Program-made: the position numbers and the translations under genes
The notes under the pieces: model-generated
Told to the model about the DNA's origin: nothing
The model's database searches: none
Seen by the model: only the letters and a program-made list of their open reading frames with translations
In this document: positions 41,816 through 52,600 of the stretch, piece by piece
How positions within the stretch are numbered: the stretch's first letter is position 1
How the letters are laid out: each line of letters starts with the position of its first letter
Assembly (NCBI GenBank): GCA_023213395.1
Contig: CM041465.1
Span: forward strand, 4,960,001 to 5,024,000
Length of the DNA stretch: 64,000 nucleotides
Reading direction: 5' to 3'
DNA from: Cycas panzhihuaensis
Taxonomy: Eukaryota > Cycadophyta

Positions 41816-43556
41816 TTAATGTTTATTTCATTTTGTTTTGACATCTAAACTATCCTGAAAAGTTCAAAATCTTTTACGTCCCAGTGGTTTGGTGAAGATG
41901 CCACCCAATTGTTCTTCTATTGACCTATACACTATATCTATTACACCTTTTTTAATCAATTCTCGAATAAAGTGATGGTGCACCTCAATGTGTTTGGTGC
42001 AAACATGGCACATGGGATTCTTCGCAATCTTCAAAGTACTCTAATTGTCACAATATAAGATAGTTGGTTCCAATTGCAGTAGTCCCATGTCCTCTAAAAT
42101 CTGTCGTAGCCAAATGGCTTCAGTGGTACTACAATTGCAGCCTTGTATTCTGCTTCAGGATAAAACAACATTTGATTGCTTTTAACTACTCCATGTGACA
42201 ATAGCTGATCCCAAACTAAAACAATGTCCAAAAGTTGACCTTCTGCTATCTACACATTCAGCCCAATCAAAATTTGTAAATCCTGTTAACTTGTAATCAT
42301 TATTATGATGGAGTTTGAGTCTAGATTGAATTGTTCCTTTCAAGTATTTAAGGATTCTTTTTGTAGCTTTCCAGTGACTCTGCTTTAGCGCTGCCATAAA
42401 TTTGGGCACTATTCCAATTGCAAAAGAAATATCAAGTCTGATAGTGATCAAATATATTAAACTTTCCACCAGTTGCTTGTACAAAGTAGAATCAACATTT
42501 GCTCCACCATTTTAAATTGATAATCAAGAACCTATCTCCATGGGTGTAGGCGTAGGTTTGTAATCATCCATTTTGAATTTCTTCAGAATTTTCCAAGTGT
42601 ACTTTGCCTATGATATAAAGACATGTTTAGGCCTTTGCCGTACTTCCATCCCAAGGAAGTAGTGTAAAGTTCCAAGATTTATCATATCAAAGAAATGACT
42701 CAGATCTCCTTTCAAGTTTGATATCATTACATGTGATCAATAGATCATCAATATACAACACCACAAACACGATATTATTGTTTTCTTCTTTGATGTAAAG
42801 ATTTGAATCAGCTAGAGGTCCCTCAAATCCATTCTTTAAAAAATACTAATCAAGTTCTTCATAACAAGCTCGAGGAACCTATTTTAAGTCATACAAAGCC
42901 TTTCTAAGTCAACATACCAAGTGCTCTTGATCTTTTTCAACAAAATCAAGTGGCTGCTCCATGTAGACTTCTTTGTGTAAATCCCCATTCAAAAATGAGG
43001 TTTTCACATTCATTTGGTGTCCAATTGAATTGAGCAGCTATTACCATAATGATTTGAATGGTGTTCATTTTTGCAACAGGAAAAAATGTTTCTTGGTAGT
43101 CGATCCCCTTTAGTTGATTGAAGCCTTTTGCTACAAATTGAATTTTGTATTTATCTACAGATTCGTCTAATTTAAACTTCTTTCTACAGATCCATTTGCA
43201 TCCAATTGCATGCTTGCCAGCAGGCAATGCGACCAAATCCCATGTGTGATTTTTCTTGACAGCTTGGATTTCAAATTCCATACTGTCATTCCACTGTTGT
43301 TCTCTAACTACTTCTTCAATCTTGAATGGTTCACTTGAATCCAATACACGAGCCATGAGTGCTATATTCTCTTGTTCAAAAGGTCACATTTTTTATTTTT
43401 GCTTTCCTTCGAAATCAGTTAACAATCTTTCAGGGTCCTACATAGTTTTTGTGTACCATTTTCGAAGCTCCTTCTTTCATGATGAAGGTGTCGAATTTGA
43501 CACTTTTTCCTACTTTGGCTTTTGTTCTTTCATTGGTGTCTTTTCAAATTCTACTT
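41816..43556 (-). pseudogene. copia I reverse transcriptase and RNase H
   Basis: Reading down: MARVLDSSEPFKIEEVV, QWNDSMEFEIQAVKKNHTW, CKWICRKKFKLDESVDKYK, VAKGFNQLKGIDYQETFFPVAK, then a shifted stretch with YMEQPLDFVEKD and a YIDD catalytic motif near 42750, then YKQLVESLIYLITIRLDISFAIG and RNase H (FGHCFSLGSAIVTWSS) with terminal fragments to about 41860. At least six frameshifts or stops occur. This RT is more decayed than that of J, in line with its greater age. Confidence 0.85.
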
Positions 43557-43561
43557 CTAGA

Positions 43562-43810
43562 TGTTAAATTAGAGAACAAGAAACATCAGAGCTTGATGAA
43601 GGAGGATAATGAACTCTCTTCATCATTATGAGTGATAGATTACATATTTCTACATGAGAAATCTAATAACCCATTAGGGTTTCAACCTGACTAACATAGA
43701 ATGTTACGTTTATGTTTACATCACTTAACATTAACTATAACCAAATGACAGTTGGATATAATACATTAATATATAAAGGATTAGACATTATATTCTAACA
43801 TCCCCTCTTA
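43562..43810 (-). repeat. 3' LTR of copia J with PPT (43801-43810)
   Basis: On the minus strand TTAAGAGGGGA precedes TGTTAGAATATAATG at 43800. The LTR ends TAATTTAACA at 43562. Its partner at 49036-49274 has the same length. Confidence 0.93.
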
Positions 43811-45431
43811 ATGTCATATCCTTTTCCTTTATGTTGATTTTATCTCTGAGGTACAAGAATTTCTCCTTGGGAAGAGGTTTTGTGAAGATGTCAGCTAATT
43901 GTTCTGAAATTGGACAATAGGACAATTTGACTTCCCCTCTATCGACTTTCTCTCGGATGAAGTGATGATGAACTTCAATATGTTTTGTTTAGGCATGAAA
44001 AAACAGATTCTTCATCATTTGAATGGCGCTTTGATTGTCACAGTTGATTATGGTTGCAGCATTTTGAGGAAACTGTAGTTGATCCAAAAGACGTCTTAGC
44101 CAAATAGCCTCACAGGAGGATTGAACTACTGCCTGGTATTCTACTTTGGATGTAGATAATGATACAGTGGACTATTTCTTAGTTCTCCAAGACACAATAC
44201 CGTTTCCCAAATCAAAACAGTATCCAGAGGTGGATTTTTGACTGTCAATGTCTCCTACCCAATCTAAGTCTATGTACACAGTTAGTTGATTTGATCCTTG
44301 ATTACTGTAGTAAATACCATATGTCTTTGTTCATTGCATGTAACAAAGAATATGCTTAGCTGCTTTCCAATATGATACTTTCGGGGCAGACATGTACCTT
44401 GAGATTAGCCCTACTGCAAATGCAATGTCTGGTCTGGTTTATGTGAGATATATGAGATTTCCTACTAATTTCCTGTAATGAGTTTCATTTACAAGTTCTC
44501 CATCAAGATTGGCAGTAAGTTTGCTTCCAGAGCACATGGGCGTGAAGGATGGTTTGCAGTCCGTCATACTGAAGTCTTTCAATATTTGTGATGTATACTT
44601 ACTTTGATGTATGAAAATTCCACTCTTCAGCTTATGGATTTCTATTCCCAGGTAGTAGTGGATTTCTCCCAAGTTTGTCATTTTGAAGGTTTTGGACAAT
44701 TGAAGTCGTAACGAGTTGATCAAGTTGGTGTTACTCCCGGTGAGTATCAAATCATCTACATACAGTACAAGAATAGTGACCTTGTCATTCTTTTCAATGT
44801 GAATGTAAAGACCAGAGTCGGCTTCTGATCACTTCATTCCAAGACTTTGCAGGTAGGAGTCCATCTTTGCATACCATGCCCTGTTAGTCTGTTTTAGTCC
44901 ATAAAGAGCTTTGTTGAGTTTACAGACAAGGTGCTCCTATCCTTGTGCGACATATCCTGGTGGTTGTTCCATGTATACTTCCTCATGAAGGTCTCCATTA
45001 AGAAAGGCTCCTTTGACATCCATTTGATACACTGGCCAATTATTTTGTGCAGCTAAGGCAATCATTGTCCTAAAGGTTGTCATTTTACTGACAGGAGCAA
45101 ATGTTTCTTCATAGTCTATTTCTTGAGTTTGAGAGTAGCCCTTTGCAACAAGTCGGGCCTTGTATTTCTCAATTGAGCCATAAGATTTCTCTTTGATTTT
45201 ATACAACCATCTGCATCCAATGATGGGTTTTCCTTGAGGAGAAGCAGTGAGATCCCAGGTTCTATTACTGTAGATTGATTCCATTTCCTCGTTCATTGCT
45301 TGTTTCCAACGAGGATCATTTTGGGCTTCATGATATGAGATATCATGTTGAGCAAAGAGCACGTGATGTGTTTGACTTCTAGTTCTTTTCCCTTCTTGAA
45401 TGAGATCTGGATTTACTCCAAATTCCTCCAC
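43811..45431 (-). pseudogene. copia J reverse transcriptase and RNase H
   Basis: The frame 44937-45431 reads DPRWKQAMNEEMESIYSNRTW, CRWLYKIKEKSYGSIEKYK, LVAKGYSQTQEIDYEETFAPV, VYQMDVKGAFLNGDLHEEVYM and EQPPGYVAQG. After a stop, LYVDDLILTGSN with YVDD follows near 44755, then IHYYLGIEIHK and CKPSFTPMCSGSKL to 44439. RNase H below is broken but shows SIVSWRTKK-type, CDNQSAIQMMKN and TKHIEVHHHFIREKV. The catalytic RT motif is intact. Confidence 0.9.
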
Positions 45432-46547
45432 TGTTTTCAGGTACCATTTTGGTACCTTTTTTTTGCGAGAGGTTTTGAGGTTGAATCAAGTTGTTGACAA
45501 CCTCATTCTGTTCAAAAGAATAGGATTCTAAATTAGTATCTTCATCAGGGACACTCGAGATGATGGCCGATGGAGGTGCATTTTATGTTCCTTGTTATTC
45601 ACCATGATGCATCTCAGAGTGAGATTGAGTCGAACTTGGTATGATGATGTCTTTGATTGAGTAGGGGCAGTTGTCCGATCAACTTGGCCTTCATCAGAAG
45701 ATTCGTCAAAGTGCACATCCCGACTGGGATAGATCTTGTTGGTTAGGGGATCTAGACATCGATATGCTTTGGATACCTCAATGTATCCCACAAGAATACA
45801 TCTCCTGCTTTTATCATCTAATTTCCTTCTCTTTTCAACAGGAATGTGCATGTAGATGGTTGATCCAAAGACTCGAAGGCATGAGACATCTGGTTTCTAA
45901 ACCGACCATGCTTCTTCAGGAGTTATGTTCTCTAGTGCTTTAGTTGGACTTCTGTTGAGAAGATATACGGCTACATTTGCTGCCTCAACCCAATATTTGT
46001 TGCTTACCCCTTTTTGTTTCAACAAGGAACGAGTCATCTCTATTATGGTCCTATTTTTTCTCTCAGCCACTCCATTCGATTGTAGAGTGTAGGGAGTTGT
46101 AAATTGTCTTTGTATACCATTTTTCTTGCAGTATTGTGCAAATTCATTGGATGTGAATTCTCCACCATTGTCGGCCCTCTGGCATTTGATACTGCATTCG
46201 CTTTCCTTTTCAACTTTGGCTTTGAAGTTAAGAAAGGTGTTAAATACATCATATTTTAGTTTGAGAAAATAGATCCAGATCTTTTTGGTGCAATCATCTA
46301 TGAAGGTCAAATAATAACATGCCCCTTGCACAGATTGGGGAGTGAATGAACCACAAAGATCACTATGAATTAGTTGCAATTTGCAATGTGCTCTGGAAGT
46401 GCTAGAAGAAAATTTCAGTTTATGTTGTTTACCCATCATGCATGTGTTACAAGCTGAGCTAGATTTTTTAATCCATGGAAGACCATGCACCATATAATGT
46501 TTGCTTAATAAGGATAAAGCATCATAGGACAAATAACCATAGCGCAA
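45432..46547 (-). pseudogene. copia J integrase and linker
   Basis: The frame 45897-46547 (216 residues) begins at the zinc finger (MRYGYLSYDALSLLSKHY, CNTCMMGKQHK), then LIHSDLCGSFTP (Asp 1), TFIDDCTKKIWIYFL, QRADNGGEFTSNEF (Asp 2) and [14 protein letters not shown] (Glu 3), ending TPEEAWSV with a stop. The frame 45528-45851 continues with the conserved tail (MHIPVEKRRKLDDKSRRC, YPSRDVHFDESSDE). The integrase core itself looks intact, but the flanking parts are out of frame. Confidence 0.9.
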
Positions 46548-47903
46548 ATGCCAAAGTTTCCATTATCAACATTTTCAGTTACATGAAGGGCAGAGTGAAT
46601 TGGTGTGGCAAGAAATTTGTACAGTCCATTGATTTTGATGCCCTCACCAATTACTTTGTTTCCTTTGTTTTTATCAAAAATGATACATCCATCACCATCA
46701 AATAGAACTTGGAGCTTGTTGTCAGTCAGCTGAGATACAGATAATAGGTTTTTTGTCATGCTAGGTACATAGAGCACACGACCAACTTTTTCAGTGTTTC
46801 CATCTGGCATGGTAATAGGAACTGTTCCATGTCCTTGTATTGGATGAGTGCTGTCGTCCCCAAGTTTGACTGAACCGCAATTTTAAGAATGACTCATGTT
46901 GCTAAACCAATTTCACTTGTGGATCACGTGTCTAGAAGCTCCAGAGTCCATAATCCAGCCATCATGACTTTTGTTCTTTACTATTCAGGAAAGGGTTGTT
47001 AAAAACGCGGTCTCTTCTTCTTCTTTTTCAATTGACTCCTTTTTGTCTGAGTGGCTACCAGAAGCTATGATACCCCTTTCTATATCAGCTTTGCGATGAC
47101 GACAGTCGGTGGTGTAATGACCAACTTTCCCACAATAATAGTAGATGATTTGGTGACCAAGTCGTCCTCCTGAATATTGAATGGGGGTAGAGCGAGGAGA
47201 GGATCATCCTCTACCAGGAGTGTAGTTTGTGGGTCATCTTCTCCCTCGGTCTAATCTACGAAAATTCCCTCTATTGGTGGTGCCCCTGCCTCGAATACTC
47301 ACTCTAGATGAGAATGCATTCTCTAATTCGTTTTTTAGGTTGGTTTCAGTCTACTCATGATGCAAAAGTTGACCACAAACATTAGTGAAGGAGGGCTGCA
47401 CAATTTCTGTCGTCAACTTGTAGGATGTAACAAAGTTCTGGAATCGAACAGGAAGTTTGTGTGTAATAAAATCAATGAGGTCACCATTTGAATAACTCAC
47501 TCCAACTAACACCAGGTTCTCATGAAGCAGCTTGAATCGTCCAAGGAAGTAGGTGAAGTCTTCTGATTCAGACATCTAAAGAGTATCCATTTGGCTTTTG
47601 AGAGCCATGACACGAGCAGTGCTTCTTTGGGCATACAATGTTTTCAATGTGGTGTAGGCCTCGTGACGAATGATGGCACGGTAGGATGGAGTCTATAATT
47701 AACAAAGTTATGAAGGCAAGTGCAAAGCCTTTTTGTTCTAGGTGTACCTTCTACTCAGCAGCATTCGCAGGTTCAGGTTTGATGCTCTTCGTCTGGTCCC
47801 ATGCACCCTGAGCCACTAGTACAGATCTCATCTTGGTCTTCCATGATTCATAGTTATCACCAATGAGTTTTTCAAACTCGGAAAGTCGAAGAGAAGAAGC
47901 CAT
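46548..47903 (-). pseudogene. copia J gag and protease
   Basis: Gag starts at 47903 (MASSLRLSEFEKLIGDNYES, then WKTKMRSVLVAQGAW), with a stop at 47751. Further gag lies at 47351-47575 (DFTYFLGRFKLLHENL). An Arg/Gly-rich part and a knuckle lacking its first Cys (YYYCGKVGHYTTDC) lie near 47100-47150. The protease site WIMDSGASRHV is near 46940-46975, followed by the open frame 46505-46810 (VLYVPSMTKNLLSVSQL). Several frame changes separate them. Confidence 0.85.
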
Positions 47904-49035
47904 GAGTGGGTAAGTAATCCTATCAAATCTAGACACGAGATTACTTGGACTTGTAGTCCTATCGATAAACCTCCAATGGAGATTCGAGACAGGTGATTTC
48001 GTGGCGCTAACCACTAACCACTGCACTACGAGGCTTCGGCAGTCGATCGGGCTCCCTAGTCTAGGATGGGCTCCAGGTCCTATAGGGTCCTCCTATATAC
48101 CTTTCGGTACATGGAGGCTCAAATCCGTGAGTGAGTTTTGTCTAAGGCCTGGGTATTGGGTCCTTTCAATTCCCCTCACTTCACACGTTGGTTCCAAACT
48201 CCCAACGTGCTTAGCCAAGAACGATAGATCCAACGCGATTGTTATAGACCCCCGAAATAGGGTCTCTAAGGCTGGGAACGGGTAGCTGCCAAGCAGTGTT
48301 ATCTACCCGTGGGAAATGAAGGCAACTCAACAAATAAGTCCCCTTTTTATATATATATATTTTTAAGAGACAATGAAAACTAGAATACTCAGCCAAGAAT
48401 AAGAAAATGCAGTAAAGAAGGTTTTGAATGCTTTCTTGAGAGAAAGGACTGCTATTGGCAGCTATACGGATGGCAGTACGACTCTATAAATGAGCCAAAA
48501 ATCAACTTTCTCGAAATGCTCCGAAAGTGGTGTCAAAAGAATGGCCTTGATGTGTAGAGTCCAGATCTGTAATTGATTTTTTGAATGGACCTCTCAATGG
48601 GGAGAAAAAGCCAGTCAAATCTTCAATGGGCGGCTAGGTTTTTTTCACATTTTTGTAGATATTTTCCAAATCTGAAATAGATGGCCCTCGAATCATATAT
48701 CAATGGAAAGCTTGCGTCGAGGGCTTTCCATTGATACCAAATTTTCCCGGTATATGGGTCCATACAGCAAAAAAAAAAAAACGGGCAGAAGTCCCCAATG
48801 GCAGTTGTACGAGTTGAGCAAGCTTTAGGGCATCAAGATGGTCGAATAGGGATCGAATAGGGTTCAGTCTTTTTGGAGAGAAATGAAGAGCAGGTCAAAG
48901 CGCCCCTATGGGTAAATTTTCGTCAAAATCTGAGATCAAAAAAGTTTTGACCATATGGGTGTATGGACATGTCCGTACAGTCGTACAGAAATCCTTCTCG
49001 AGGCAAGATCAAGACCTAGAATGGCTTTGATACCA
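47904..49035 (-). promoter_or_regulatory. leader and PBS of copia J
   Basis: The PBS on the minus strand is TGGTATCAAAGCC at 49023-49035, one base off the initiator-Met consensus and touching the LTR. The 1.1-kb leader contains GTAC words (GTCCGTACAG, CGTACAGAAATCC, AGTTGTACGAG, CAGTACGAC) near 48465, 48810 and 48965-48990, like E and F, plus a short AT microsatellite near 48346-48362 and an A-tract near 48769-48781. No other coding is supported. Confidence 0.75.
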
Positions 49036-49274
49036 TGTTAGATCAAAGAACTAGAAACATCAAAGCTTGATGAAGGAAAATAATGAACTCTCTTCATCAT
49101 TATGAGTGATAGATTACATATTTATACATGAGAAGTCTAATAACCCATTAGGGTTTCAGCCCGACTAACATAGAATGTTACATTTATGTTTACATCGCTT
49201 AACATTAACTATAACCAAATGATAGTTAGATATAATACATTAATATACAAAGGATTACACATTATATTCTAACA
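49036..49274 (-). repeat. 5' LTR of copia J
   Basis: This is 239 bp, on the minus strand TGTTAGAATATAATG to TTGATCTAACA. It is followed on the upper side by CTAAA, the altered copy of the target duplication. Confidence 0.93.
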
Positions 49275-49279
49275 CTAAA

Positions 49280-50300
49280 AACTGAAAGGATTCCAATTCT
49301 GCTTTATCACTAATATCCATTGGTTCATATTCAGGTTGAACTATATCTCATGAAACACTGCATTCAGGCAGCTCTTCAGCCTAACCTTCATCCCCAATTG
49401 AATCAATGTCCTATGATTCTTCTTCTTGAAATATCACATTACGAGTTGTATGAACCTTTTAAGAAGACAACACGTATACTTTGTGCGCTTTGTTTTCTTC
49501 AGAATATCCTACAAGGATGCACTTCAGGCTTTTATCATACAACTTTTGTCATTTTTCCTTTGGAATATACATGTGCTCATTACATCTAAAGATTCTCAGA
49601 TGAAGAATTGTTGATTTTTCTACCTAACCAAGCTTCCCAAGGGGTGACATTCCTCACTGCCCTTGTAATGCTTCTATTCATCAGATATGTTGTTGTGTTT
49701 ACAACTTCAACCCATAAGAAATTTGGTACATCCTTGCCTTTCATCATTGCTTTGGCTTTCTTAACCAAAGTTCAATTCATCCTCTCAACAATTTCATTTT
49801 GCTAAGGTGTATAGGCAATAGTGAGTTGCCTCTGAATTCCATGATCTTCATAGAATTGGGTGAATTTTTTTGAAGTGTGCTCTCCACCATTGTCAGTTCA
49901 CAAGACCTTGATTTTATGTCCACTCTCATTCGCTACCAACTCCTTAAAAAACTTGAAATAAGAGAAGACTACTGATTTTTCCCTAAATGGAAAAATCCAA
50001 ACTTTTCTTGAAAAATCATCAATGAATGTGATAAAGTATCTCGCTCCACTTAGCAAGACATCAAGCAATGGTCCACAAATATCTAAGGGAACCAAATCCT
50101 AACTTCCCCTCGCTCTCCATGCTTTCTTCTTTGGAAACAATTCTATGTGTTGCTTACCAAAAATACAGGGTTCACATAAGCAACTTTAATTTCCAATCAA
50201 AGTTAAATCATGCATCATTTTCAATTTATACATCAATTGGAGACTAGAGTAATTCAAATGGCCCATTCTTTCACACCATAACTTTTGTTTAAGTGATACA
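49280..50300 (-). pseudogene. copia I integrase
   Basis: Reading down from 50280: HHCC pieces (MGHLNYSSLQLMYKLK-type), then the frame 49898-50095 with VPLDICGPLLDVL (Asp 1), FITFIDDFSRKVWIFPF and VANESGHKIKVL. The second-Asp part follows in another frame (DNGGEHTSK near 49890), and NEIVERMN-type with Glu 3 near 49785. The frame 49586-49768 continues KAKAMMKGKDVPNFLWVE and VTPWEAWLGRK. It stops at the J insertion, with the integrase tail lying between 49280 and 49580 in broken frames. Confidence 0.82.
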
Positions 50301-50720
50301 GTAAGAAATGCTCTTTGTGGATAAGAGCGTCCTTGAAATTTGTACATATTATTCTCTCAGTCCTATGGCTACTATCTTGTTTTGTTTGTCTCGAACTGTG
50401 CACTGTCCTCAAGCAAACGTTATAGTCATATCTTGTCGTTCAATTTCACTAATTGATACAAGATTAGCCTTCAGATTGGGTATGTACAATACATTCTCCA
50501 AATATTGTTTATCACCATTTGGTAAAGTGAATGGTACTCTTCCAATTCCAACTGCCTCCAATTCGGTGTCATCGCCAATGGTTACTTTCTAATTCAACTG
50601 CCACATTTCACTAAACCATTTCAACCTTCTTGTCATGTGCTTTGATGCACATGAATCAATAAACCATACATCCAATGCAGTCGAAGCCATTTTATATGTT
50701 GCAACAAACAAGGTTGTCAT
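50301..50720 (-). pseudogene. copia I protease
   Basis: The site reads WFIDSCASKHMTRRLKWFSEM near 50610-50675. The usual Gly of DSGA is Cys, which should harm the active-site loop. It continues VTIGDDTELEAVGIGRV, NGDKQYLENVLYIPNLKAN and LVSISEIERQDM, a normal copia protease body. A stop lies in the middle (near 50590). Confidence 0.8.
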
Positions 50721-51358
50721 GATTGTATTTGGTGTCTCTTGATCTGAATCCATCACATGACCACCTTGAACAAGTGGTCGTTGTTGTCGTTGTTGTTGCC
50801 TTTATTGTTGGGTTGATTCTGGGGTTGTTGAGATTGTTGTTGCTGCTACCATATCCAACAATCATTTTTAGTGTGGTCTAACTTCCCACAATGATAACAT
50901 TTAGGCTTGTATTATCCCTTTGAAGGTCCTGGTTTGCCCTTTTGAACTGCAATTTCAAAAGGTGCATTCATCCTTGGAATATAAGCCTTTCTACCTTTAG
51001 ATTTTGATGCTAGTGCTCCAAAAAATTCATCGTGCTTATGCTTCAGTTTGTACTCATGTTTTATAAACATAGATTCTAAAGATCAATTGTCAAGGTGGAC
51101 AATTTGTCTAATAATGTCAACGCAGCTGTGAAGTTTTCATATGGGAGTGGAAGACTCTTCAGTACACAAGCTATTACTTCTAAATCAACTATGATTTCCC
51201 CAATTGCCAATAATTGATCTTACTTCTCTTATAAGATCCACCACATTTTCCATCATCTTCAGTGTATATAACTGACACCGCAGGTTAAGGGCTCTCACAT
51301 CGTCTTTGTGCTCGTACAAGTTCATAATCGTGTCCCATACCTGCTTCGCTGTAATAGC
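50721..51358 (-). pseudogene. copia I gag, downstream part with zinc knuckle
   Basis: From 51358 downward: DAITAKQVWDTIMNLYEHK, VRALNLRCQLYTLKMMENVV, KSLPLPYENFTAALTLLDK-type pieces in shifted frames, LESMFIKHEYKLKHKHDEF and the knuckle CYHCGKLDHTKNDC near 50870-50910, followed by a Gln-rich stretch. It is the continuation of the gag N-terminus at 62634-62357 across gypsy K. It aligns with copia H gag (AAIPKEAWDFITSLYENKN). Confidence 0.85.
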
Positions 51359-51363
51359 ATCCC

Positions 51364-52056
51364 TATTGATTGATTTGTTGCTCCCTATTGCAAATCTTCA
51401 CTTGTCAAGGGTTTCCACTATAGTCTAGGGTGTGTGCAAGTGGTCAACATACATACTCTTCATTAACCAAGCCACATAAGTCCACAAATAGCATACATTC
51501 CTCATGCATTCCTCAATAAATACACATAATTGTCCACGTAACTCTTCTTATTTTATTAGACAATAGTCAAGATTACATTATACAAGGTCCATTCGGCCTG
51601 ACTGATCAATTGTGCTAAATCAGGTACAGCTAGAATCACTGACTCGACTCTCACATCTATCCCAATGAATGGATATGATTATATACACTATGCATTCTGG
51701 TTTCGGAGCAGTTGCATCTGCAGTTGAAACTGTTCGTTTTCCCGAATGGATGCATGTTTAGCCTTAATCCATTTGTTAATGTTTAACCATCTGTTCATCC
51801 ATACGATTGTCCACGTGTCCTCTTCATACCACAACCATTCCTATATGCTTGTTGCATTCCTCTACTCTGCATCCATTCCTTCTGTCCAGCGTTCATTCCT
51901 TTACCGTTTCGTGCGTTCCCGTTGCACAGTATCCGTTCCTGTGATGGAATGGATTGCATTTCTGGCTCCACACCAGTTGACTATTTTGCCAATATAACTG
52001 TTGGTTCTTCATTCGTTCTTCTCCCCAAACATATGGTGTCAAATATAATCGCAACA
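51364..52056 (-). repeat. 3' LTR of gypsy-type K
   Basis: The inner end on the minus strand is TGTTGCGATTATA at 52056. The outer end at 51364 reads TATTGATTG on the plus strand, where the partner at 61635 has TGTTGACAG, so TG has decayed to TA. A candidate PPT upstream (GACCTGAATAGA) is weak. LTR identity to the partner is moderate, with a gap of about 24 bp. Confidence 0.8.
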
Positions 52057-52600
52057 TCTATTCAGGTCAACAAAAATGGTTGAGCACCCATGCTCAATTT
52101 CAAAAATTCAAAAATTTCAAAGTTCTGTTATTCTTCTTCTCTCGCTTTTTTGTAATTAGGGTTGCTCCTGCAGTCCCAGTTGTTCGACTAACTCAATGGC
52201 CCTCAACATGTCCTTGTTGATCTGTGTTAAGGTGGCTATTACTGTGTCTTTCACTTTAATTTTATCTTGTAACTCCACTATTTGTGCCTTGTATCATTCT
52301 TCCAATTCTTGCAACAGCTAAATAATCTGTGTACCCTTTTCACTTAAGGGTGTCTGTGAGAAACCTTCACCTCATTCCAAAACTGTTTGTAGGAGCTCCA
52401 TTTTCCATTCCTTTGGTAGTTCCTCTATTTTCAATTGTTCTCTACTTCTTTTTGGGCCCCTTTTGGTTGCCTGCTTTTGCTGAAGTGGAAAAGAGGTCCC
52501 TGACTTATGTTGTACCCATTTCAATATTTTGGCCATTTCTGCTTTGACCTGACACTTCACTCTTGGATCCTAGGTACCACTTGGCATAATATTAATCCAT
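52057..52600 (-). pseudogene. extra sense-strand ORF of K, coiled-coil-like
   Basis: Between pol and the 3' LTR a frame from about 52588 down to 52140 reads VKCQVKAEMAKILKWVQHK, a basic segment KRGPKRSREQLKIEELPKEW, then heptad-like LQELEE, YKAQIVELQDKIKVKDTVI and LRAIELVEQLGLQEQP. Three in-frame stops interrupt it (near 52371, 52321 and 52298). No known retrotransposon domain is recognised. The pattern of charged residues and spaced Leu/Ile suggests a coiled coil. L has no equivalent of this length. Confidence 0.45.

Larger units (their letters stand above)
43562..49274 (-). mobile_element. Ty1/copia element J, structurally complete
   Basis: This 5.7-kb minus-strand element has two 239-bp LTRs, a near-perfect target duplication (CTAGA at 43557-43561, CTAAA at 49275-49279), PBS and PPT. 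Domains run gag, protease, integrase, RT, RNase H. LTR divergence is about 7%. It sits between the integrase tail and RT of copia I. Several frames are open for more than 150 residues, but lesions remain throughout. Confidence 0.93.
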
